From Clostridiales bacterium (GTDB lineage: Bacteria > Bacillota > Clostridia > Oscillospirales > Acutalibacteraceae): a DNA stretch of 25,330 nt. Shown one piece after another: positions 16,936 to 23,368 of this stretch. The notes beneath the pieces are model-generated. The model was not told the origin of the DNA and ran no database searches. It saw nothing but the letters and a program-made list of their open reading frames with translations. Location: NCBI GenBank assembly GCA_021202245.1, contig JAJQDK010000134.1, positions 1 to 25,330 on the forward strand, in the 5' to 3' direction. Each line of letters starts with the position of its first letter. The stretch's first letter is position 1. Position numbers and translations under genes: made by a program.

Positions 16936-18159
16936 TTATCTTTTGCTGTCAAGCTCCTTTAAAATTCTGTCAATCTCGCTGAGTTGCTCTTCCTTTTGCT
17001 TTTTTGCGGAAGCAGGCTCGGAATTATTCTCATTTTTTACAGCTGCGTGCTTGGGCGCGGTGCGCTTTTTTTCTGCCAAATGCCCGGCGCCTGTGTGGGC
17101 TTTGTTGCTTTCGTCGGCTGCGGTATCCGCTACGGTATCCGCTGCGTTATCCGCAGCTGCTTCAGGCTCGCTGTCATCATATCCCAGCACATAATCATCC
17201 ATATCGGTAACAAGGGGTATTTCCTGAGGCTCATCGGGAGCTTCATCGGCTGGAGCCTCGGGCTTTTCGGCATAAACCAAGGCATCATATCCGCCTGATT
17301 TTATATAGCTGTTCTCGTAGGTATCCTCGTCCTCCTGAATACCGTCAATAATTTCAACCTCGTCCTTCGTCAAGGCATTGAAAGCCATTTCAAAAATAAA
17401 CGACAGAGCATAAAGCGCAAGAGCCGTGAACTGAACTCCGAGAAGAGTTTGGTCTATTGACGAGGTTTCTCTTGTAGCCGTGCAGATTACATAAATTCCG
17501 TAAACAAGCGACACAGCCACTGCGGGCAAGCCGTAAATAAAGCAAGCCTTAACAGGGTTTCTGCCCTTGATTCTTGAAACAATCATTGCGTGCGAGAAGA
17601 AGTAAAGGGTGAGGAAAATATAGCAAAAAAGCGAGGTCATATCAGCTGAAGATATTGAGGTTTTGGTTGCCACCAAAAATTCCGAAACAAGCTCTGCGCA
17701 TCCCCACATTGCCGGAAAGATGTAAAGAGCAGACATTCCGGACACTGTGGTTTTTCCGCTGAAATGCACCCTGCTCATTAAAATAAGCGCTATGGCCGCC
17801 GGAATTGAAAACAAGGCGCAGATAAGAAGCATAAGATAATACTCGGAATCAGCCGCAGTATTGACAAAAGTCATAATTGAAGCTGCCGCAACAGAAAGCC
17901 CCGATATGATTGAAAATACTCCGGCAACGGGATTTTTAGCAACCTGATATACCGGCGCAGTCTTTTTGTCAAATATGTTCATTATCATACAAACGACAAA
18001 AAGAGCAATTGACAATACAATTACAACATAGGTCAGCTGCATCCAATTCATTCCGAGCAAAAGTCCGTCATCGTCAAGACGGTATATACCCATAATTTTC
18101 AGAACGCCCATTGCTATTGTAAAAACAGCAAAAGGAATAAGCTTATATTTTACTTTCAT
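16936..18159 (-). CDS. Polytopic membrane protein of unknown function
   Basis: 407 residues. About the first 270 form roughly eight hydrophobic segments, for example LIPFAVFTIAMGVLKIMGI, LTYVVIVLSIALFVVCMIM and YLMLLICALFSIPAAIALIL. The C-terminal 130 or so are soluble and low-complexity: acidic and Ala/Pro-rich (with the near-repeat AADTVADTAADES), ending in a charged helix (EEQLSEIDRILKELDSKR). I do not recognise a family. The start is the ATG at 18157-18159, with GGAG (18166-18169) 6 nt upstream; a longer frame from 18195 lacks such a site. It lies alone on the minus strand, upstream of the thrS promoter. Confidence 0.8.
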   Translation of the reverse strand: MKVKYKLIPFAVFTIAMGVLKIMGIYRLDDDGLLLGMNWMQLTYVVIVLSIALFVVCMIMNIFDKKTAPVYQVAKNPVAGVFSIISGLSVAAASIMTFVNTAADSEYYLMLLICALFSIPAAIALILMSRVHFSGKTTVSGMSALYIFPAMWGCAELVSEFLVATKTSISSADMTSLFCYIFLTLYFFSHAMIVSRIKGRNPVKACFIYGLPAVAVSLVYGIYVICTATRETSSIDQTLLGVQFTALALYALSFIFEMAFNALTKDEVEIIDGIQEDEDTYENSYIKSGGYDALVYAEKPEAPADEAPDEPQEIPLVTDMDDYVLGYDDSEPEAAADNAADTVADTAADESNKAHTGAGHLAEKKRTAPKHAAVKNENNSEPASAKKQKEEQLSEIDRILKELDSKR

Positions 18160-18230
18160 AATCTTCTCCGTTTCTTTTACCATATATGTAACCAAGCCGC
18201 CGATGTTTCTGTATCTCAGCCGGCGGGGCG

Positions 18231-18368
18231 TTTAAATCGGAGCAACGCTCTGTCAAGCTCGCTTGAAACAGAGCTTGTGATAGATTGCAGCTTGCAAAGG
18301 GGAGCATTAGCTCCTCAGTGATTCAGTGTGAGATAAAGCAAGGCAAATCTGCTTTGCTCCAATTTAAA
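18231..18368. repeat. MITE-like element with terminal inverted repeats
   Basis: The ends TTTAAATCGGAGCAA (18231-18245) and its inverted partner (18354-18368, reverse complement TTTAAATTGGAGCAA) match at 14 of 15 bases. Inside are a GCTCTGT/ACAGAGC hairpin with CAAG..CTTG inner pairs, TAGATTGCAGCTTGCAAA and GCTCCTCAGTG, shared with the 7182-7310 repeat. It encodes nothing and fills most of the 333-bp gap between two divergent genes. Confidence 0.65.
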
Positions 18369-18492
18369 TGTAATTTTATTCTGTTATTTAACATATATAT
18401 TTTAAGACAATTACTTCGTTATGTCAAGAATAAATAGACTATAATTTTAATTCTGCTGCATAAAAGTTTTATGAAATTAAGGTGTGCGTTCA

Positions 18493-19122
18493 ATGAAGGG
18501 AAAAGCTATGCTGTTTTTAATAATGCTTGTTCTTGCCGCTCTCCTGCCGTTTGCAGCAGTAAAATGCTCGTATTCCGATGTATCAAACGGCAATTCAGCG
18601 TCAACCTCAGATACTTTAAGCACCGAAAGCGACAAAGAAGAGCAAAACGACAGCAAGCTGCTGTGCGCTTTGGTTGCCGCCGAATATAACGAAGACTACG
18701 ACAGTGAAACCGTAAAAGCCGTTGCTGTAATCCTGAATAACAATTATAAAGTAAACCCCGATTCATTTAATCTTGACGACACAAGTCAATGCCTGTATGA
18801 GGAGGATGCAAATAATTCTGTAAAAGAAAATTACTCTGAAATTGAGGAAACGGTTAATTCTGTAGAAGAAATTAAAATAACCTGTGATGAGAAAAGCGTA
18901 TACATACCCTTTTCACAAACATCAAACGGACATACCTATGCAGGCACCGAAAATAATTACTTTGTTGCCGTGGCATCTCCGTGGGATTGCTTCAACAGCA
19001 GCTGTGACGAAAATGAAGAATGTATCGGAGTAAGTCTGAACGGTATTGACATTCTGTGCAAAAGCGGATGTAATTACAAGGAAGCGCTTGAATGGTATCT
19101 GCCGTTATTTAATATAGCTTAG
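18493..19122 (+). CDS. Small membrane-anchored SpoIID/LytB-like protein
   Basis: 209 residues with an N-terminal hydrophobic segment (about 5-26) that should anchor an extracellular or mother-cell-side domain. Three blocks match the SpoIID/LytB order: CALVAAEYNEDYDSETVKAV (family: VxAEMP...ALKAQAVAART), then SQTSNGHTYAG...VASPWD (family: SSGGxT...VxxPWD), then GVSLNGID...SGCNYKEALEWYLP (family: GxSQxGA...GxxYxEILxxYY). The Glu of VAAE lines up with the catalytic Glu of SpoIID lytic transglycosylases, so activity is possible. It is shorter than SpoIID itself (about 300). Start: the ATG at 18493 has AAGGTG 8 nt upstream; GTG at 18484 overlaps that site. Parts of the same intergenic repeat lie on either side of the gene. 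Confidence 0.7.
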   Translation: MKGKAMLFLIMLVLAALLPFAAVKCSYSDVSNGNSASTSDTLSTESDKEEQNDSKLLCALVAAEYNEDYDSETVKAVAVILNNNYKVNPDSFNLDDTSQCLYEEDANNSVKENYSEIEETVNSVEEIKITCDEKSVYIPFSQTSNGHTYAGTENNYFVAVASPWDCFNSSCDENEECIGVSLNGIDILCKSGCNYKEALEWYLPLFNIA

Positions 19123-19130
19123 TGCAAAAT

Positions 19131-19172
19131 ATCCGCACCCTAAGAGGCGGGGGCATCTTTGCATAAGCTATA
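19131..19172 (+). repeat. Right half of the multi-hairpin repeat
   Basis: GCACCC, AAGAGGCGGGGGCATC and TTTGCATAAGCTATAAATT match the distal end of the 7182-7310 element. It starts 9 bp after the stop of the SpoIID-like gene; the matching left half lies upstream of that gene. Confidence 0.65.
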
Positions 19173-19276
19173 AATTAAACGGAGCTGTCAAAAAACAACC
19201 CCGTTTAAGCTTACTGCGGTTTATGCGTGTGTAACGCTCGATTAAGCATACTTGCTATTGCGTTTAAACGCTGCAA

Positions 19277-19573
19277 TTATGAATAATATGAAGCGATGTG
19301 CCTGAGCTTTTTCCGCGCGGCGGAAATATGTCTTGAAACCGTGGAGATATTCTTCCCTATCTCCTGTGCAATATCCTTCTGCGTTTTTTCGCCCAAGTAG
19401 TACTCCGTGATGCAAAATCGCTGCATCTCAGTCAGCTCACCTGCCATAGCCTTAGAGAGAATACTTTTCATTTGTTCTATTCTCTCTGAATTTGCAGAGG
19501 AATTTGCTGCGGCATAAGCATACATAATCCAATTTGTATTTTTATCGGTAAAATGTATAACAGAGGTTTCCAT
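19277..19573 (-). CDS. Sigma region-4-like helix-turn-helix protein
   Basis: 98 residues. The C-terminal half (about 46-95: LTEMQRFCITEYYLGEKTQ, KDIAQEIGKNISTVSRHISA, ARKKLRHI) is a sigma-70 region 4 / LuxR-type helix-turn-helix. The N-terminal 45 residues do not contain a recognisable region 2, so it cannot be a complete sigma factor. Its ATG overlaps the stop of the upstream gene (TAATG, 19571-19575), so translation is coupled. It may act as a stand-alone regulator, or as half of a split factor with its partner; this is inference. Confidence 0.7.
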   Translation of the reverse strand: METSVIHFTDKNTNWIMYAYAAANSSANSERIEQMKSILSKAMAGELTEMQRFCITEYYLGEKTQKDIAQEIGKNISTVSRHISAARKKLRHIASYYS

Positions 19574-19779
19574 TATTCAACACCCTCCGCACGAGCCTTG
19601 AGATGATTGGCAACCGAAATACATTCGTTATAATACAGCTTGTATTTAGCAATCTTCATATCCAATTCCTTCTTGCCGAGCTCATCCGCAGAGCCTTTCC
19701 GATTGATAAGCCTTTTAATCGCAGTTGATATTGAGCCCGCAGTATCCATATATTCATTTGACCATGCAATATAATCCAT
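19573..19779 (-). CDS. Small hypothetical protein coupled to the sigma-like gene
   Basis: 68 residues, mostly helical and charged (MDYIAWSNEYMDTAGSI, AIKRLINRKGSADELGKKE, LDMKIAKYKLYYNECISV), with no family that I recognise and no signal or membrane segment. The ATG (19777-19779) has AAAGGAAG (19785-19792) upstream. It overlaps the following gene by one base, so the two proteins are probably made together. The pair is read from a promoter about 300 nt upstream with a long structured leader. Confidence 0.65.
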   Translation of the reverse strand: MDYIAWSNEYMDTAGSISTAIKRLINRKGSADELGKKELDMKIAKYKLYYNECISVANHLKARAEGVE

Positions 19780-19887
19780 TTAAACTTCCTTTCCAAAACA
19801 ACAAACAATTGTATATTCGTAAAAACAAGTCGCAAATGACCCGCCTTTTCAGGCGACGAACGGCGGAATTTGAACGGAAAATAATTT

Positions 19888-20005
19888 CTGCCGAAATTTA
19901 AAGCGGAGCAACGCATGACAAGCTCAGTCGGATTTTAACGGGGACTACAACATCCGCCGGAAGACATACGGCACCCGCCGCCTACAGAGGCGAGGGGCAT
20001 ATGCG
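19888..20005 (+). repeat. Diverged composite copy of the intergenic repeat
   Basis: ATTTAAAGCGGAGCAACGC, then AAGCTC, then GGCACCCGCCGCCT, GAGGCG and GGGGCAT: the CGGAGCAA module joined to the distal half of the 7182-7310 element. It lies in the untranslated leader of the 19573-19779 gene. The whole gap 19780-20430 has no convincing gene; overlapping short frames at 20150-20346 lack ribosome-binding sites. Confidence 0.6.
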
Positions 20006-20073
20006 CTTATTATACGAAGCATCTGCTTCTGTGACTTAGGTTAAAGAGACTTTGGGGCCAAGCCTCTAATTTA

Positions 20074-20102
20074 ATTATATTAGCAAAATTTGAATTATTC
20101 AA
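20074..20102 (-). promoter_or_regulatory. Sigma-A promoter for the sigma-like gene pair
   Basis: TTGAAT (20097-20102), 17-nt spacer, TATAAT (20074-20079) on the minus strand. The leader then starts with an imperfect AGAG-CTTGG / CCAAG-CTCT hairpin (20045-20067). Confidence 0.7.
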
Positions 20103-20110
20103 GGATTTTC

Positions 20111-20124
20111 AGAACATTTGTTCG
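20111..20124. promoter_or_regulatory. LexA (SOS)-type box
   Basis: The palindrome GAACATTTGTTC (20112-20123) with a flanking G gives CGAACAAATGTTCT on the minus strand. This fits the Gram-positive LexA consensus CGAACRNRYGTTYC at 13 of 14 positions. It ends 9 bp upstream of the -35 hexamer at 20097-20102. Confidence 0.5.
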
Positions 20125-20235
20125 ATATTTTTAAAACAATCTGCACTCGATGTCCCATTGTCAGGACTTTGCTGCTATTTTAAAAATATTTTTCAGCCGT
20201 TTGTTGTTATTCAGTCGTCATTTTTTGTTACAGCG

Positions 20236-20284
20236 CAACAGCTTCCCTTCAGGCTCGATTTTGATGCCCGGAGGGAAGCTGATT
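20236..20284. repeat. Long inverted repeat in non-coding DNA
   Basis: CAGCTTCCCT (20238-20247) pairs with AGGGAAGCTG (20272-20281), with a partly self-complementary interior. It sits in the gene-free stretch after the cotJ operon. The orientation of any transcript is unclear and there is no T-run. Confidence 0.4.
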
Positions 20285-20430
20285 ATTGCTGTGAAAATGC
20301 TGTTGCCCGAATCCGCATCGGGATTGAAACACAGGTAATCGGATAACCCCGCTTAATCCGGATGTGCGGCTTAGGCTGAAATTGATTTATCCCTGTTCCT
20401 GCGCATAGCTTAGTGCAAGTCAGGAGCAAA

Positions 20431-21051
20431 TCAGATTTTCTTTTTCATTTGATTTTTAAAGCATTTGGTGTCAAATTCGGGATTAAATGCATAGAAATTC
20501 TTTGAATCAAGCTTATCCGTCAGCAATCTCAGGTTTTCGCCGAAGCGCTGATAATGCACTACCTCCCGCTCACGCAGAAAGCGTATTGCGTCCTTTACAT
20601 CATAATCATCGCAGAATCTAAGGATGTTATCATAAGTCGTCCTTGCCTTTTGTTCGGCTGCCATATCCTCGTGAATATCGGTTATGGCATCGCCCTTTAC
20701 GGCGATAGAAGCGGTAGTAAACGGAAAGCCCGATGCGCTTTGAGGATAAACTCCCGTTGTGTGATCAACGAAGTAATCTTCAAATCCCTGCTCCTTGATT
20801 TCTTCCACGGTAAGGTTTTTGGTAAGCTGGTAAACAATAGCTCCTATCATTTCCAGGTGTCCCAATTCCTCAGTGCCTATATCTGTCAGGGTGCCCTTTA
20901 GCTCGGGCAAAGGCATTGTAAAGCGCTGACTGAGATACCTTAGCGAAGCGCCGAGTTCGCCGTCAGGGCCTCCGTATTGTGAGATTATTATCTTAGCGAG
21001 CTTGGGGTTGGTTTGCTTGATATTTACGGGATATTCCAGCTTTTTTTTCAT
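20431..21051 (-). CDS. cotJC: CotJC, manganese-catalase-like spore coat protein (apparent frameshift at its start)
   Basis: 206 residues from the ATG at 21051. The sequence follows the CotJC/ferritin-like Mn-catalase pattern: YGGPDGELGASLRYLSQR, then TDIGTEELGHLEMIG, then EDMAAEQKARTTYDNI, then FLREREVVHYQRFGE, with Glu and His residues that would ligate two metals. CotJC is a spore coat component. The best start is upstream: ATG at 21059-21061, 6 nt after GAGGAGG, encodes MFVYEKK, which matches the known CotJC N-terminus (MWVYEKKLQYP in B. subtilis). A run of eight A's (21041-21048) then throws that frame off. Seven A's would give MFVYEKKLEYPV in one frame. The ATG at 21051 overlaps the cotJB stop (ATGA) but is poorly spaced from the ribosome-binding site. 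Confidence 0.9.
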   Translation of the reverse strand: MKKKLEYPVNIKQTNPKLAKIIISQYGGPDGELGASLRYLSQRFTMPLPELKGTLTDIGTEELGHLEMIGAIVYQLTKNLTVEEIKEQGFEDYFVDHTTGVYPQSASGFPFTTASIAVKGDAITDIHEDMAAEQKARTTYDNILRFCDDYDVKDAIRFLREREVVHYQRFGENLRLLTDKLDSKNFYAFNPEFDTKCFKNQMKKKI

Positions 21052-21314
21052 AAACAAACATCTGTATCCTCCTCATTTTCCCACGGCCAGGGACCTCTTA
21101 TCCATCGCCAATTGTTTGTACTTGTCATATCCTTTGTGAGAGGACCGTATTTTTTCTCGTACTCCTCAATGAGAGGCTCTGCCATATCGCGATATTCCTT
21201 CATTTTCATAAGCGTTTTTCTGTCGTTGGGATGAGTGTCAAGAAACAGCTGTAAATCCAGGGCAGCAAATTGATAGGTTGAAATTTTCTTTATCAGAATT
21301 TCACGTTCAGTCAC
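21048..21314 (-). CDS. cotJB: CotJB spore coat protein
   Basis: 88 residues with the CotJB hallmarks FAALDLQLFLDTHPND, then YEKKYGPLT, and the C-terminal WRWIRGPWPWENE. It is needed for the CotJA-CotJC part of the spore coat in Bacillus. The start is taken as GTG (21312-21314, GTG ACT GAA), overlapping the end of cotJA; a GTG at 21323 would add three residues. There is no strong ribosome-binding site, so coupling to cotJA is likely. Confidence 0.88.
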   Translation of the reverse strand: MTEREILIKKISTYQFAALDLQLFLDTHPNDRKTLMKMKEYRDMAEPLIEEYEKKYGPLTKDMTSTNNWRWIRGPWPWENEEDTDVCL

Positions 21315-21507
21315 AGCCGCCACCGCATTTCCTGCCGTAAAATACTTTGTTCAGCGACGGAAACATCGTTCCCGATGTAAATCCCTGCACCGGAGAGTAG
21401 GTGGCAGGATTATACTGCTGGAACGGAACGTAAGCCATCGCTTCGGATGTCTTTTCCGGAAATTTCGGTATTCCGTACTGTTCGGACATAATTTCATTGA
21501 TTTCCAA
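21307..21507 (-). CDS. cotJA: CotJA spore coat-associated protein
   Basis: About 66 residues with the family core AMAYVPFQQYN and GTMFPSLNKVFYG, ending in a Cys/Gly-rich KCGGGCD. First gene of cotJABC, all overlapping. No in-frame ATG sits well: TTG at 21505-21507 lies 8 nt after AGGAG and is preferred. An ATG at 21487-21489 (MSEQYG) lacks a site, and TTG at 21525 lies before the ribosome-binding site. In Bacillus the operon is transcribed in the mother cell under sigma-E; I could not place such a promoter here with confidence. Confidence 0.85.
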   Translation of the reverse strand: MEINEIMSEQYGIPKFPEKTSEAMAYVPFQQYNPATYSPVQGFTSGTMFPSLNKVFYGRKCGGGCD

Positions 21508-21617
21508 AGTCCATTCTCCTTTCAAATCGGCGAGCTTTAGATAAGCGCCGCTTAATTTGAGCGGCTGTGTGCGCAGAGTGTTTAAGCGTACTCAAAGCGG
21601 CGTTTACCTGACTCTTG

Positions 21618-21646
21618 TGAAAACGCCTGTAAAGCTACAGGGTGTT
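21618..21646. repeat. Near-perfect hairpin upstream of cotJA
   Basis: AAACGCCTGTA pairs with TACAGGGTGTTT around an AAGC loop, with one small irregularity. A short T-run follows on either strand. It may be a weak bidirectional terminator. Confidence 0.4.
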
Positions 21647-21717
21647 TCCTTTACATTCTATGAGAGAATTGCTTGTTTGTTATTCAAATTCGGTGCTTTA
21701 TTGATTTTTATCGCAAA

Positions 21718-21750
21718 GCAAAACGGACCGCCAAAGACGGTCCGTTTTGC
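21718..21750. terminator. Bidirectional terminator-like hairpin
   Basis: A perfect 13-bp stem (21718-21730 with 21738-21750) with a 7-base loop has AAAA/TTTT built into its base, so it could terminate in either direction. The gap 21508-22199 holds no convincing gene: a plus-strand frame (21557-21787) and a minus-strand frame (21658-21918) both span this hairpin. Confidence 0.6.
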
Positions 21751-22036
21751 GATTGTGTGTTTTATGAAAATGAATGTTTCAAAATGAAGCATCACATTTT
21801 GCCGGATTTTAAATGAATTATGAAATTCACTTAAGATATTATAACCCAATATTAGGCTGATTTCAAGCAGTTTTCGGCTTGTTTGTTTCATTTTAACAGG
21901 TAAAATGACAATGTGCATAAAATTTAAAGCTGCAATTTGTGCATAATTTTTTGAGTATTGCGAAAATAATGTTTATGAGCAAAATTTAAAATTTTTAATT
22001 TTGACAAATAGTACAAAAACATATTCTTGCTTTTTT

Positions 22037-22089
22037 ACTCGGAGCAAAGCCCGAAGTAAGCTCGCTTTAGATTGACGAATAGGCTATAG
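22037..22089 (+). repeat. CGGAGCAA-type intergenic repeat
   Basis: ACTCGGAGCAAAGCCCGAAG, TAAGCTCGCTTTAGATTG and ACGAATAGG: the same 53-bp unit as at 23163-23220 and 25027-25084, with more changes. It lies downstream of the DegV gene. Confidence 0.75.
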
Positions 22090-22199
22090 ATTATTTTGTA
22101 AATTCTTTGTAAAATAATTCAGCCGCTTTGATTTTAGCTCTTCAATATCATCCGGTTTCATTCGGGCAAAATTGTCTGAGCCGATTACACCTTTAAGGT

Positions 22200-23063
22200 T
22201 TACCTTGCGGTTTCTCCGGCGAATCCCAGACAATCCGGGCCTGTGTGGCACGTTACGGCGCTGCCTAATTCAAAGCACCATGACTTTACAAAGCCCATTT
22301 TATGCGCTTTGCGCTTCAGCTCAAACAGCAGCTTGCTGCTTATGCCGTGCGAATATCCGATAATAATGAAATCCCTGCTCAGATTATTTGCATTTACAAA
22401 ATCGTTTAAAAACTCGCCTGCAACCCGGCTGATATTTCCCCTGTATTTTTTGCCGGCGGCAAGCTCTCCGTCCGAGAGATATATACTCGGCTTCAGATTC
22501 AGTACGGCGGCGCCCATATACTTCACTCCCGAAATTCTTCCCTCTGCCTTCATATAGTCAAGCTTGTCTGTTACAAAAGCACAGCAAACCTGTTTTCTGT
22601 AACGATTGATAATTGAAACATACTCATCAAAGGTAAGCTTGTCCTTAAATTTTTCAACTATTTTTGCGGCAAGCATAACAACAGCACCTGCCCCTGCGGA
22701 AGCATTGAGTGAATCTATTATACAGATTTTGTCGGTATCAAAGGAATTTGATGCAATCACGGCGTTTTGATATGTTACCGAAAGCTTTGAAGAATATGAT
22801 ATGTGGATTATCTTGCAGTCTGCATAGCTGTCAAAAATTCTCTTAAAATGCTTAATATACTCGCCGGGATTAACCGCAGAGGTTGTCGGAAGCTCTTTGT
22901 TATTATCAAAATACTTATAAATTTCGTCTATTCCGAATTCACCGTCGTTAAGCGTACTTCTGCCGAAATTAACGTGAAGCGGCACAACCTCAATGTTATG
23001 CGGAACGGTAATTTTATAGGGCAGGTCCGAACCGCTTTCCGTTGAAATTATTATTTTGCTCAC
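22200..23063 (-). CDS. DegV-family fatty-acid-binding protein
   Basis: 287 residues. DegV proteins bind a fatty acyl chain; in FakA/FakB systems they present it to a fatty acid kinase. Visible signs are the N-terminal IIISTESGSDLP, VVPLHVNFG, the PTTSAVNPGEYIKHF block, HISYSSKLSVTYQNA, IDSLNASAGAG, and the C-terminal CHTGPDCLG corresponding to the usual H-x-GPGALG. The start is GTG at 23061-23063, 7 nt after AGGTG; TTG at 23069 is too close to that site. No FakA-like kinase is in the window. Gene neighbours do not suggest a specific role. Confidence 0.93.
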   Translation of the reverse strand: MSKIIISTESGSDLPYKITVPHNIEVVPLHVNFGRSTLNDGEFGIDEIYKYFDNNKELPTTSAVNPGEYIKHFKRIFDSYADCKIIHISYSSKLSVTYQNAVIASNSFDTDKICIIDSLNASAGAGAVVMLAAKIVEKFKDKLTFDEYVSIINRYRKQVCCAFVTDKLDYMKAEGRISGVKYMGAAVLNLKPSIYLSDGELAAGKKYRGNISRVAGEFLNDFVNANNLSRDFIIIGYSHGISSKLLFELKRKAHKMGFVKSWCFELGSAVTCHTGPDCLGFAGETAR

Positions 23064-23162
23064 AGCCAATCACCTTTTACCATTTGATAGATTTTTCAAT
23101 ATACATTTGCACTGCATTTAGTATTAGTATGCTTCAAAATCTTCATAAAATGCTATATTATT

Positions 23163-23220
23163 TTAACTCGGAGCAAAGCATGGTGTAAGCTCGCTTAAGA
23201 TTGGCGAATAGGTTATATAC
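23163..23220 (+). repeat. Direct repeat, left of abiE
   Basis: The unit from TAACTCGGAGCAAAGCATGG to GGCGAATAGG and onward (59 positions to base 23221) matches 25027-25085 at 56 of 59 positions, in the same orientation. The two copies bracket the abiEi-abiEii operon. Confidence 0.85.
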
Positions 23221-23300
23221 GGTTCAGTAACATCATCAACAACAGTTAAATCGGTATCAGTGAGAACAGGTTTTTCGCCCTTACTTTTATTTTCAACCAT
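23163..23300 (-). other. Possible 45-residue frame partly made of repeat DNA
   Basis: An open frame from ATG 23298-23300 (MVENKSKGEKPVLTDTDL...) ends with YSPILSELTPCFAPS, encoded by the 23163-23220 repeat. There is no ribosome-binding site and no family recognised; it could be a chance frame or the tail of a lost gene. The rest of the gap 23064-23368 shows nothing else. Confidence 0.2.
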
Positions 23301-23368
23301 ATGTACAGCTAAATCTAAGATCTAAGCATTTGAAAAATCAACCTTTCATAAATCTTCTTTATTCTGAT

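Noticed and set aside
18417..18445. Promoter for the SpoIID-like gene
   Set aside because: A good TATAAT at 18440-18445 is present but no acceptable -35 box at the right distance.
19930..20070. Possible tRNA or structural RNA gene
   Set aside because: Many GC-rich hairpins but no T-loop or acceptor pattern; the hairpins are explained by the dispersed repeat.
20150..20346. Two overlapping 62-residue plus-strand frames
   Set aside because: Different frames of the same hairpin-rich DNA, no ribosome-binding site, no recognisable protein.
21557..21787. 76-residue plus-strand frame between cotJA and degV
   Set aside because: It runs through a perfect 13-bp hairpin and has no ribosome-binding site.
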